A stretch of DNA of 64,000 bases from Patiria miniata (taxonomy: Eukaryota; Echinodermata; Asteroidea; Valvatida; Asterinidae): assembly GCF_015706575.1 (NCBI RefSeq), contig NW_024037065.1:4154001-4218000 (forward strand). The letters are read 5' to 3'. Positions 43,758 to 54,119 of this stretch are shown one piece after another. Below the pieces are notes generated by a model. It made no database searches and was not told where the DNA came from. It was given only the letters and a program-made list of their open reading frames with translations. Position numbers and translations under genes: made by a program. How positions within the stretch are numbered: the first letter of the stretch is position 1; every line of letters begins with the position of its first letter.

Positions 43758-44893
43758 ATGTCCTATCAGTACATGGAATCATTGCCAGGTCCGGCATTGG
43801 GGAGGTATCGTGAGAAATTGCACCTAGTTGGCTCTGACTTATTATGTCCATATCAGTACCCCGCCGACTCGTGGATCAACGACCATCGAGACTGGCCTAA
43901 AATAGAATACCCGGACATATACCACTACCTAATCAGGACACCAGGTAGGCCTGCGTTTACTATAAAATAAAATATGCTAGCTTTTTTACGGTAAATGTTG
44001 CTCAATCACCGGACTATTTTTGTTTTACCTTTTATTTTTATTTATTTCATTTTCCAGGATAATACAAACAGTGAACTAACGTTAGGCCATACAAAACAAT
44101 TACATTAATAACACTGAGTAGTAACGTACATAACAGAAAAAAAACCCAGAAAACAACACCCAAAAAGCTCCCACAGGATTACCCAAAAGAAACAAGTTTC
44201 TGTCGAGGGGCTCTCTAAACTATTGGGTAACAGTGATTAATACATTTAGGATAAAATTCATTAAATAAAATATTTATAAAATTAAGCAGTTAGGCCCCAT
44301 TCAAAATATCATTAAATATACAATTAAAAATTACAGTAAATAAATAAATAAACAAATAAATAAATAAAATAAAATGAATAAATAAATAAAATGAAATGAA
44401 AAAAAAAAAAAAAAAAAAACAAAGCCAAACAATGTTGATAGCTACATACATGTGGGAAAGTTGATGCATGGTCACGGAGAAATTTGAGGAAATTGCATGA
44501 ATTCTGTAAATGGTGGCTTAAGTCATGGCTTAAGTTAAAGATTGCTGTTCCGTGAGTAGTGAAGAAACAGGGCACTAGGCGTATCTTCCAAAACATGAAT
44601 GAAACCTGTTTTTTGTCATAATGAGAGCAATTGACTCAACAATACTTTTTTTCTTTCATTTTTTTAGGAGTCTTTACTGATCAAGCTATGACGAACTATC
44701 GTTCGCTAGAAGCACATAAATTTTTCCTTTCTTGATGGGTGCAGACCATCTTCCATCAAAAGATTGGGGGAAACTACATCTTCAGGTGTGACGTGAAGCC
44801 ATCGTGGAGGGTGACGGAGGAGCCTCATCATCCCTGGGTTGCTGTCAATCGGAAGGGCGTTGTAACTGCTGCTCACTGTGACTGCATGGCAGG
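43758..44893 (+). pseudogene. SWIM zinc-finger/YqaJ-type protein, first two exons
   Basis: Exon 1 (43758-43944) encodes MSYQYMESLPGPALGRYREK, then DLLCPYQYP and YPDIYHYLIRTP, ending at CCAG/GTAGG. Exon 2 (44668-44893; acceptor TTTTTTTAG, donor CAGG/GTATT) continues in phase with TDQAMTNYRSLEAHKFFLS, a stop, then WVQTIFHQK, PSWRVTEEPHHPWVAVN and TAAHCDCMAG. This is the opening of a large marine-invertebrate family with a SWIM-type zinc finger (the CDCMAG...CSH block) and, further on, a YqaJ-like nuclease domain. The in-frame TGA at 44733-44735 sits where Gly is usual ('SGWV'). Later exons with the second half of the SWIM finger and the YqaJ domain were not found. Such proteins accompany ISL2EU transposons; see 46386-47065. 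Confidence 0.65.
44325..44425 (+). repeat. AAAT/AATAAA microsatellite and poly-A
   Basis: AAATAAATAAATAAAC repeats followed by about 20 A at 44400-44419, in the intron of the SWIM/YqaJ-type gene. Confidence 0.85.
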
Positions 44894-46385
44894 GTATTAG
44901 TTCCATAAAAATTTCCATTCCAACCTATAAACACAATGTTTAATGCAATTGTGGCACAGGCAGGCCCGTAACCAGGAATTATTTGGGGGGGGGGGGCAAA
45001 TATGAAAGAAAAAGTACATCGGCGCGTTCGAACCGCCCGTCGCGCAGCTGTGCAAACTGCATGAATCAAAAGAAGAAGGAAGAATGAACTGCAAGTGTGC
45101 TGTCAAACAGTGATGCTTGGAATATCTCCGGATGGAACCTTGCCAGATTTAAAACAGTGCATACTTTTGTTCTACTTTTTTTTTTCATTGACTTTATTTC
45201 TTATTAATTTGTCAAAAAAAAAGAAAATCTGAGCATTTTTAAAGTGATACAAAGTAGTTATTAGGCAAAACAAATTTGGTCTCTGGTCAGCGCGCATTTT
45301 TTAATCATTTTATTTTCTCCAAAAGGTTCTACGATAGCTTCAACAGCGCCCTCTATTGCCACAATACCAGGTTTCTTGTAAACATTTCAATCATTTCCCC
45401 AAATGCTAATTATGACAGTCTCTCTATACCGCATATTTCACAGTATGTTCATTTTGAATCTGAATTTGAATCTGAAATAAAGGGGCAGTACTGGTCCTTT
45501 TGTACTACATGTATCAATCTGTGAATTGTTTTCTGATCAGTGTTTTCCGACAAACCCAATACTGCGAAGGGATGTCATACCCCTTCATCCCCCCCCCCCA
45601 CCACAACAAATTTGTACTTGGTGGATTTAAAGTAGAAGTACTCCAGTTTAGAATGAATGAAGGAAATGCTGAACATCAAACAAGTTTCAATGCATACCGG
45701 CCAAAGATTTATTCTTTAAAACTTGGACATTGCACTAAATATAGAAACCAAGTACATTTAAATGCAGAAGTATAACTTCACACAAATGTTATTCAAGAGG
45801 AAGAAAATGTTCATGGGTGTAGGACGATTGAAGCTGTTCTTGGTAAATTAACAATACTTTATGTGTAGTGGTGGGAGATATCAGAATTTCAAAATCCAGT
45901 CATCCTAATTTTTTTTTCAAACCGAATAATGGTTCCTTTGAGCTCGCATTCCTGCCAAACAAAAGAGACGAGTGAAATGCAGCAATGCCCTCCAGATCTG
46001 TAATGGTGAGAAATGGCCGGGAACTGGGTCAACATCTTACCATTCAAATTGACAGGCTATTCATGAATCAAGGAGACCACTATTAGGTATATGGGGTCGC
46101 AATCGGAGACATGACAGAAATTGGGAAATGTACCAGATTTTTTCTTTTTTTTTTTAGCCTGCGTCACAAACACTCGAAGGCGTCATTTTATCAAGGTTGG
46201 TTTCGAATATCCGCTTTTTAAAATCCAAACAGAATAGTGGAATTTGAACCAAATTTTAAAATCAGGATATTAATTTCACCACTAATAATTGCCCCTAACA
46301 GCTTTTAAACATACATGTACTTGTTAAATACTGGGCTCATACACGTACCTCTATTTATTCCCCTGGTAGAATCAAAATTCCTGAT
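44894..46385. other. No gene seen; GC-run MITE scraps
   Basis: The motif GCCCGTAACCAGGAATTATT followed by a 13-G run (44962-44996) resembles ends of hAT-type MITEs. C and T runs occur at 45590-45600 and 45172-45187. No YqaJ-domain exon was recognised although it would be expected here. Confidence 0.4.
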
Positions 46386-47065
46386 TTAGGATTCCTTAAA
46401 CACAATACTCTCCCCGAGATTCAAAAGAGCTGCACAGACCCGAACAAGTTTATCAACGCTGGCAAAAGACTTCTCCTCTATTTCATATGAAATGTGCTGA
46501 CGGTTTGCATTGGAAGTGTACCTTGCAGTATTTTGTATCTATTTTTCAACAGTCCAATGATGCGCTCTATGTGTATCCTGACACTAGATATTTTCCTACA
46601 GGTTTCCACTTCTTGTGCAGTAAGTTGGCTTTTCCACTTGGTGAATGCAGGCAACAATAATGATGCACTACAAGCTGCAGCAAATTCATCTTGGAGTGTA
46701 AAGCCCCTATCTGCTAACACCTGATCCCCTGGCATGTGATACTTGCTACTCATAAAACCTGACTTTCTCACAATCTGATCATCTGAAGCCCTACCTCCGT
46801 AAACTTTTGAAAGATAATTGATATGACCTAATGGGCTGCATGAAATGAAGACTTTTACCGTGCAGTGATGTTTGTAGTTGCTCCAGCATTGGGCCCTTGC
46901 TTTTAAGTTCTTAGGAGCATGTGTGAACACCTCAAAACAATCAATTATTGATGTTAGTCTGGGAAATATGCTTTTGAACACAGGTGGAATTGTCTGAAAT
47001 ATATGTGCACGATCCTGAAATCTTACCAAAAATCCAAGTTTAGCATGTGTGGCGAAAAGGGGCAC
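46386..47065 (-). pseudogene. ISL2EU-like DDE transposase, C-terminal part
   Basis: The minus frame from 47065 reads AKLGFLVRFQDRAHIFQTIP, SIIDCFEVF (D42), VLADRGFTLQDEF (D119) and RIHIERIIGLLKNRYKILQG (E167). This is a complete set of DDE_Tnp_4 catalytic acids with the spacing I know from ISL2EU-type transposases. The frame ends at 46478, but the expected continuation (SYEIEEKSFASVDKLVRVCA, then ALLNLGESIVFKES) lies in another frame down to a TAA at 46386-46388, so one frameshift occurred near 46480-46520. The N-terminal THAP-finger part is missing; sequence before 47065 is G-rich and unrelated. It converges with the SWIM/YqaJ-type gene, as expected if both come from one element. Confidence 0.68.
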
Positions 47066-47248
47066 GGGGGACGGGGCGGGGGAAGGGGTAATATAGGGTC
47101 GTCGGAAAAAGGGGGGGATTTGGGAAACCTCTTCAATATCCTCGATAGCGCTGCAACCAGGCGAAATAGTCCAGGCCTAAACCTCCGGAGTTTCGCCTCT
47201 CCGGTTTAGCACTTCGCGTTGGCCGACGTGGGTTCGGGTCACAATATA

Positions 47249-49267
47249 TGACGAAGTTACCGAGAAGCAGACGCCTTAAAAGGGGAGGGGCTTAAATAAA
47301 TTCTGACAGGAATCAAGTTGTACAGAACAAAACTGTTTCCAACTATTTAATTCAGTTCTGCAACAATATAAATAAGAACAATAACAAGTTATAAGAAACT
47401 TGTTGTATCCGCAACAATAATAAAATAAGGTCAGGTATTTACACTCTATATTTATTTACACTCCAGTATTAAAGCCTCCTTGTACAATCCAATGAATCTC
47501 CTAATAATCCAGTAAATCTCTTCATCCAATCCTCGCTTAGTTCCAATCCAGAATTAATTAGCACTTGAATATGACCAGAGCGAAGACTAGGTATCGTTTA
47601 AACCTGTCTACACAACTTGCAAAACCTAGACTAGGTATTGTTTAAACCTGTCTAGGCTACTCAACTTGCAAAGCAAGACCAGGTATCGTTTAAACCTGTC
47701 TGCCTTCAAGAAGAATTTAGTAAGGTCCCAGACCTTCCTCAAAAATACTAAATAGGCCCCAGGCCTTTCTCAAACCACTCGGGAAAACAGACTCGTCAGC
47801 CTTTCCGCTAAATCTCTTCTAAAGAACTCAGTAGTTCTGGGAGAGAACTTAATAAAAACTTACTATACCTCTACTGTCTGTCTCTAACTCAATACACAGA
47901 TACACAGCTCCCCAGCACAAAGTTGATGCACTGGCAGCTCCCAAGTGCACAGTCAATGCAGGGATCTAATAAATCTATAAATTATCCTTGCTCCCCAATA
48001 GGCAAATAAATGAGGCAGCAATAATTATCCTAAGTTCTCCTTATCCTGGCTCCCCAATACATAAAAGAATGCAGAGCTCCCCAATGCACAAACGATGATG
48101 CAATGGTCCAGATAAATCTTAAGTATTTTAATAAATCCTGCTCCCCACTGCCAAACCAATGCAGAGCCTCCAATAAATTCTTAAGCTTGGCTCCCCAATG
48201 CACAAAGTGATGCAGTGCTCCCCACCACACAATTCAGTGATGCAGTGGTCCAGATAAATCGATTAAATAATTTATCCTGGCTCCCCACTATTCAAGTGAA
48301 GAAGCAAATCAATGTGGCTTGGCTCCCCAGTATTTAGGTCACTTACATCCACTTCGTTTAGACTAACTTGCTCCCCAAAGCACAACTTATCGCATCAGAA
48401 ATCAGCAGCACAATAATACACTTCGACCAACATCCACCAAATCCAAATCAAAATTCCTTAATAGCCAAAAATCTGCCCTATTTATACCCTATGGGCTGCG
48501 CGCCCAGCGCAAAGTCAAAAATACGCGCTAGTAAATAGGCCACGCCCACATTTGTAAAAAGTCACAGTAGCGTAATTCACATAGCGATAATTTCTCCTAA
48601 ATTTCTCCAAAATTATACAGCAAAATATCACACAAAATGGCTGAAATCAATCTTCAAGACATTCCTAACAGTAAATCCGCTCTAAAACTGTGAATAAATT
48701 ATACAGAATCCCAAAACTGCTCACTTTCACAGGGTATGAATGAATATAAACAAACCCTAAGTTCATTGAGAAAATGCAGTGATGTCACATATATGAATAT
48801 TCATGAGCCAGTCACTGACTTACCAGACGATAGCTTACAGAAAAGTCATCAAAACTTTCCTAATTTCCACAGTTGCTTCAAATTAGACAACTTTACATCT
48901 AAAGAAGCTAGATAAATATTTATCTCAACTTTCTACAAATTTGAATAACTTTTTAGAAGTCTCAGTCTGCCAGACATAATTTTTTACAACTTTCAGCCAA
49001 TCACAACCGTTTTAACCACCGCTCAAATGGCAGCCATGTTGGATTTTACCATCACGCTATTTATAGCACAGCTGATATGTGTAAACAAACACGTGAGTGC
49101 ACACACACAATTTCGGCAGGAAAATACTCAAAACTGCTTGGAAATAATGCCTTAAAAGACAACAGGAATTTACAAGACGAAAATGCCTGGTCTCTAGAAG
49201 GATAAGGGGTAAGATTAACAGTAATAAAAACTTGAGAAATGTGAGATTTGGGGGCATTTTCGTCACA
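47249..49267 (-). mobile_element. Probable 3' LTR of the gypsy element
   Basis: Minus strand: a purine-rich tract (AGGAGGAGG, 49271-49279) is followed by TGTGACGAAAATG at 49267, the expected LTR start. A TATA box (TATAAATA, 48480-48487) is in the same direction. The other end, TTCGTCA at 47249-47255, mirrors the start, giving about 2.0 kb. Between 47905 and 48380 the region carries many GGCTCCCCA-(A/C)TGCA units 40-60 bp apart. The 5' LTR is absent, so the left border is a guess. Confidence 0.55.
47905..48380 (-). repeat. GCTCCCCA repeat cluster within the LTR
   Basis: At least ten GCTCCCCA words, most followed by (A/C)TGCACAAA or preceded by CCTGG or CTTGG, separated by AT-rich spacers (AATAAAT, GATAAATC). 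One unit (near 48300-48330) matches a stretch of pol around 'EEANQxGLAPQ', so the array may have picked up or donated coding sequence. An inverted copy of 48093-48330 lies in pol. Confidence 0.65.
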
Positions 49268-49628
49268 CAGCCTCCTCCTAAGCGTTTGCTGTCCCCAGCA
49301 AATTTAAATAAAATCTAGGCTAACTGCAATGCTAAGATTACAGAGAAAAATTGCAGGCTCAAAAATACAGTACATGTGTTTAGTACTAAAATTCCAGTAC
49401 ATTCTAGTACTCAAAGTACTTGGCTAAATAGTGAAAACCTATCATGCCTATATACTTGACCACAGCTAGTAATACAATATCATGTTCTTAACATTTTTGT
49501 CTAAGATAAGAACACTTACACCTGTACACACATTGTTTTGGCCTCAACTCATAACACAATAATATAACACTAATTATTATTTATACAATTATAATATCTA
49601 CAACGAGGGACTTATCTATTTATTTAAT

Positions 49629-50390
49629 TTATTCTTCCTTGCCTGGCTTCTCCATCTCTTCATACACTCTTTCTGTAACCTCCTTCCTGGTGACGTTGCC
49701 TGCCTTGTCATACTCCCATGTGGTGTGTATCTCCGTCACCCGGACCCTTCCATGGAACATTTTATGGAGCTGAGATGGTTGCAACTGGCACCTCTTCTTA
49801 GGTTGTGGTTCCAACTCCTCCTCATCCGACACATCTGAATAATGGGGGAATGCGGGGGATGGCTGTTGTAGGATGGACTTTAAATTGTGGGGCTTGCCAT
49901 GGCTTGGCTGCTTCCTCGGAGAGGTACATGCCTCCAACTGCTGCAACTGGTCCTCCACATCCGAGGCCATCAGGGATATTGCGGCTTTAGTAGCCTCCTC
50001 TTCGGTTACGTTAAGGGGGGTTGGGGAGGCGTCTAGGGCAGTATCGGGGATTTCTACGGTGCCATCTTCTGGGGGTGGGCTTGTGGAGATCAGTATAGAA
50101 GGGCTGGCTGGAGGAGTTGCAATGGTGATCTCTCCCTCTCGTTGAATGATGGCGTTGACGCCGAGGGTCTCCTCTTCGACACGGGGGTGTGCTTGGCGGT
50201 AGTGACGTCTTAAGTGGTATTTTCGCCAATACCATTGCGGGCACCGTCTACACTGAAAACGTTCCCGGTATTTGAGATGGGTCGTCACATGGCGGTCATC
50301 GTTTGACCGCTTGCCAAACTTCAGACCGCAGGTGTCGCATTGAAATATCCTACGGTCGGAGATGACATCCTACAGGTCAACGAGATCCAT
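49629..50390 (-). pseudogene. C2H2 zinc-finger ORF downstream of gypsy pol
   Basis: The frame opens with ATG at 50390 and meets a TAG six codons later (50370-50372), then stays open to 49629. Two C2H2 fingers follow: CDTCGLKFGKRSNDDRHVTTH (C-x2-C-x12-H-x3-H) and CRRCPQWYWRKYHLRRHYRQ-AH (C-x2-C-x12-H-x4-H). The rest (about 200 residues) is Pro/Ser/Thr- and acid-rich with a basic KKRC patch. It lies about 50 bases after the pol stop and before the LTR, on the same strand, so it belongs to the retroelement. Gag-like CCHC knuckles are not seen, so this is an accessory DNA- or RNA-binding protein of unknown role. If an ATG after the TAG is used (for example 50288), the first finger is lost. Confidence 0.6.
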
Positions 50391-50862
50391 GATCTGGGGA
50401 AAATGAAAAGTAACAAATTTGGTTAAGTTTTCAACCCCTTTTTATTCTACAAATTCTCCATATCGCATTGGTTCCTTCCTTTCCTTCTCTGGGTTTCTCT
50501 TCCTAAGCTCCACTGACTTTCCTTTGTTTGTGTTAGTATTTTCTCTAACAGGTGACCCCTGATATGGCTTAAGCCTGTCTGCATGGACAACAGCAAACTT
50601 GCCATGTCTTCCCTTACGAATCCGAAAGACTACATCAGTGATTTGAGTCACCACCTTGTATGGTCCTTCCCAAGGTAAGACTAATTTGGGGCTTTTTCCT
50701 TTCTTTCCCCATGGATTGTGTAGCCATACATATGATCCTACTGAAATTTCACTATCCTTGGTTGTCCTATTATAATTCTTCTTCTGATGCTCCGCAGCCT
50801 GTTTTAAACATTTCCTTGCCCTATCATGGGCTTGACAAAAGCGATCTCTTACTTCCTGGGGA

Positions 50863-52178
50863 GCCAAGCCATATTGATTTGCTTCTTCACTTGAATAGTG
50901 GGGAGCCAGGATAAATTATTTAATCGATTTATCTGGACCACTGCATCACTGAATTGTGTGGTGGGGAGCACTGCATCACTTTGTGCATTGGGGAGCCAAG
51001 CTTAAGAATTTATTGGAGGCTCTGCATTGGATTTGCAGTGGGGAGCAGGATTATTAAAATACTTAAAGGAAACATGCAGTCCAAAATTTTCATAACGTAT
51101 TTTATTTTATATATACATTCATTTATGTGTATTAAATGTGAAATAAAAGCAGAACTGGTTCTGGTGTACGTTTAGTGTGGTAATTTGCCGTCCAAAATTG
51201 AACCCCCCCTTTTTGATTTTCGCGGCAACTCCAAATGAGGGCGCTGTTCATGACATAAACAAAGGCAGAGGAATCCAGGGCCCGTAAATGACGTCTGGGT
51301 ACGAGACGGATTAGCGAAGCTACTGTGCTATGTGTATGTGCAGCCGCCGCGTACCCGTACGTGGCATTATATGCACACGTACGAATGTGTCTACATGGGA
51401 TATGTACAGTACACGTGGACGTGCCACCGTGCCACCGTTGTCGAATGAACACGACGACCGTCATGACCGTAAAAGTTCCGAAGACCGTCCTCTTCTTTCC
51501 TTAGCGAATCCGATGAAAATGGTACAGATTCGTCCGATTCGAATCTGAGTTCTAATGATTCAGACACTGACTCGATGTTTTTTTAGGGGCATGCCCAAGT
51601 TGCTGTACAGACCAGCATCAAAGCACGACGGCTCGAAGTGCAGCGCAGAGGGCAGCGAACTCACTGGGCCCGGACCACTTTGCTCTGGTATTTACCTTCA
51701 CTTTGGCTCTCCAAATGCTCCGATATTTCGGATTTACTGGAAATGAAGGCTTACTCCATCCTTGGTAGTTTTGCTACACCCAGCAGCCACACACCTTGTC
51801 GGCATGGTCGAAAATCGGGTGTTATTTCTCCTCGATTCCGAACGAAACACCAGAAAAACTTTCAGTGCCGCAATGTTTATGTACATGTATTATGATGCAC
51901 GCCGCAATGCCGGTGCCCCCGCAGCGCGGCAAGTCTCTGCCTTCGCTTGCGTCATACCCCTCGCGAAGTTTTATGTTAATGAAGCTTCCCTTTGTGGGGC
52001 GGAGTAGTTTGACCAAACATGTTCACAAATTATTTTCCCCCATTTATCTTAGAAAATAAACACCGCCATACACAAAATATTGTTAAGAACATCATCCTTT
52101 ATTGATTTAAGCAAAAAAAATGCAATCAAAATTTTATTTCATGTTCCCTTTAAGATTTATCTGGACCATTGCATCATT
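50863..52178 (+). mobile_element. Inverted LTR fragment interrupting integrase (carries a nested element)
   Basis: Bases 50863-51062 and 52154-52178 together are the reverse complement of 48093-48330 in the LTR region, in order and nearly identical (TGGACCACTGCATCACTGAA, GTGGTGGGGAGCACTGCATC, GCTTAAGAATTTATTGGAGG). The copy continues without a break into the pol words around 'EEANQYGLAPQ', which the LTR copy also contains, so homologous recombination or template switching at that shared stretch may have placed it. Confidence 0.7.
51067..52149. mobile_element. 1083-bp TTAA-flanked element nested in the LTR fragment
   Basis: TTAA at 51063-51066 and 52150-52153; ends AGGAAACATG and CATGTTCCCT (complement AGGGAACATG). 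The LTR copy at about 48113-48121 has the uninterrupted TTAA target with the same flanks. The AGGG/AA start resembles the MITEs at 14688 and 16260. Several frames of 60-110 residues exist inside but none resembles a transposase, so it is non-autonomous. Confidence 0.85.
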
Positions 52179-54119
52179 GAAGAGATTTCTCCCTCTGGTT
52201 TCTGTACCTGTAAATCTACTGGTAATTCTACATTCCGTCCTAACATCATCATATTTGGAGTTTCCTTTGTGGACTCCAGCACAGAACTTCGATAAGCCAA
52301 CATTGCATAAGGCAGTTGCTCATCCCAGTCTGTTTGGTTTCTCCTAGGCTCTACCATTGTAGCTACCATATTCATAAGGGTCCTATTAAATCTCTCTATG
52401 AATCCATCTGACTTAGGATTATAAGGCGTAGTCCTAGTCTTGTGAATACTGAGTAAACTACAAACTTCACTCATCACATTAGACTCAAAGTTCCGTCCCT
52501 GGTCACTATGTAACTCTCTAGGTACACCATAACGGCATATAAATTCTTCCACTAATGTCCTCGCAACTACTTCTGCCGTCTGATTGGGCAGAGGATAAGC
52601 CTCTATCCACTTAGTGAAATAATCTCCTATCACCAGAATGTACTTATTTCCCTTATCTGATGTAGGGAGTGGCCCTAGTATATCCATGGCAACTCTTTCC
52701 ATGGGTGCTCCTACTATATATTGTTGGAGTGGTGTTCTCTTTTCCCTAGGTGCTTTCCTCCTGGTACATGGGCAGCATTGATGAATAAAATGACGCACAT
52801 CTCGACTTAAGCCTACCCAATCATATCGGTCATGAACCTTCTCCTTAGTTTTCCTTACTCCAAGATGTCCTCCGGTTGGTGATCCATGTAACTCCTCCAA
52901 CACAAATTTCCTAAATTTCTTGGGTAGGATCACTTTGTATTTCACCTCCTTGCGCTCTGTGGATTCCCATTTTCTGCAAAATACTCCATCGTTCATCGTC
53001 AGTTGCTGCCACTGCGCCCAGTATGTCTTAAACTCTGGTGATAAGCACTATATCTCTTTCCACTCAGGTCTCTGCTCGTTTCGTTCGATCATTCCTAGAA
53101 TCTTACCCAAAGTTGCATCAGCTATCTGCGCTTTTCGAATTTCCGCCCTAGTTATTTCAGGATTCAAAGTTATAATCCTAATTCTACCCGACTTCTCTCC
53201 ATTGTCCACTGTTTCACATACTGATTTTCGATTTTCTTTTGTCTTTGCAGGTTCACTGTCCGTGGTTCTCTGAGACTGGAAATTCGGTTGTTCGGAGCAT
53301 TCAGGGTCCGTTGATACTGCTTGCACTCCATTATCCAGTTCATCCTCCATTCGTCCACATTGTTGGCATTTTCGAGATAGGCCATCAGCATTTCCGTGCT
53401 GTCTGCCTGGTCGGTGAATCAGCTTAATGTCATATTGGCTTATCGTCTCCAACCAGCGAGCAAGTTGTCCTTCTGGATCTTTAAAGTTTGTTAACCATCG
53501 GAGTGCTCCATGATCGGTTCTTAGCGTTATGTGCCGTCCATACACATATGGCTTGAAGTGTTTCACAGCGAATATCACTGCTAACAACTCTCTTCGTGTG
53601 ACACAGTAATTCTTCTCCGCCTTACTCAAGCTGCGACTTGCATAGGCAATCACTTTTTCATGACCATCTTGTATCTGCGAAAGTACTACTCCCAGGGCAT
53701 ATCCACTTGCGTCTGTATCTAAGATAAACTCATTGGATGGTAATGGATAAGACAAAATTGGAGCTGTGATCAACCTGTGCTTTTAGTTCGGCAAAGGCCT
53801 TTTCACATTCATCAGTCCATACAAAGGGTCTGTTTTTCTCTGTGAGCCGATGCAACGGTCGTGCTATGTCAGCGAATCCTTGGATAAAGCGACGATAATA
53901 TGAGGCTAAGCCCAGAAAACTTCGGACATCAGTTACTGTCTCAGGAATTTTCCAGTCCTGTACAGCTTTGATTTTCTCTGGATCAGTAGTAATCCCATCA
54001 GCTGAGACAACATGTCCCAAGTACTGTACACTCTGTTGGAGTAGATGAAATTTCTTTGGTTTCAACTTGAGGTTCGCTACCCTTAAACGCTGAAAGACAG
54101 ATTCTAACCATGCCATTTT

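Larger units (their letters stand above)
50442..54116 (-). pseudogene. Ty3/gypsy pol, broken: RT end, RNase H, integrase
   Basis: Order from 54116 downward: the reverse-transcriptase end just after the catalytic YxDD region (LKLKPKKFHLLQQSVQYLGH, FLGLASYYRRFI); a single-base frameshift near 53774; RNase H (LDTDASGYALG, RRELLAV, RTDHGAL); a TAG at 53048-53050; integrase with HHCC finger (LHGSPTGGHLG...CCPCTRRK) and DDE core (VAMDILGP, HSDQGRNF, SDGFIERFNRT); a break at about 52178; and the integrase C-terminal GPY/F-type module (WEGPYKV, VVHADRLKPYQG) ending at 50442. Gag, protease and most of RT are missing: similarity stops abruptly at 54116 where tandem repeats start. The break in integrase holds an inverted LTR piece and a TTAA element. 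Dead copy. Confidence 0.85.

Noticed and set aside
51132..52059. Frames of 60-110 residues inside the TTAA element
   Set aside because: They occur on both strands, overlap one another and show no transposase-like motif.
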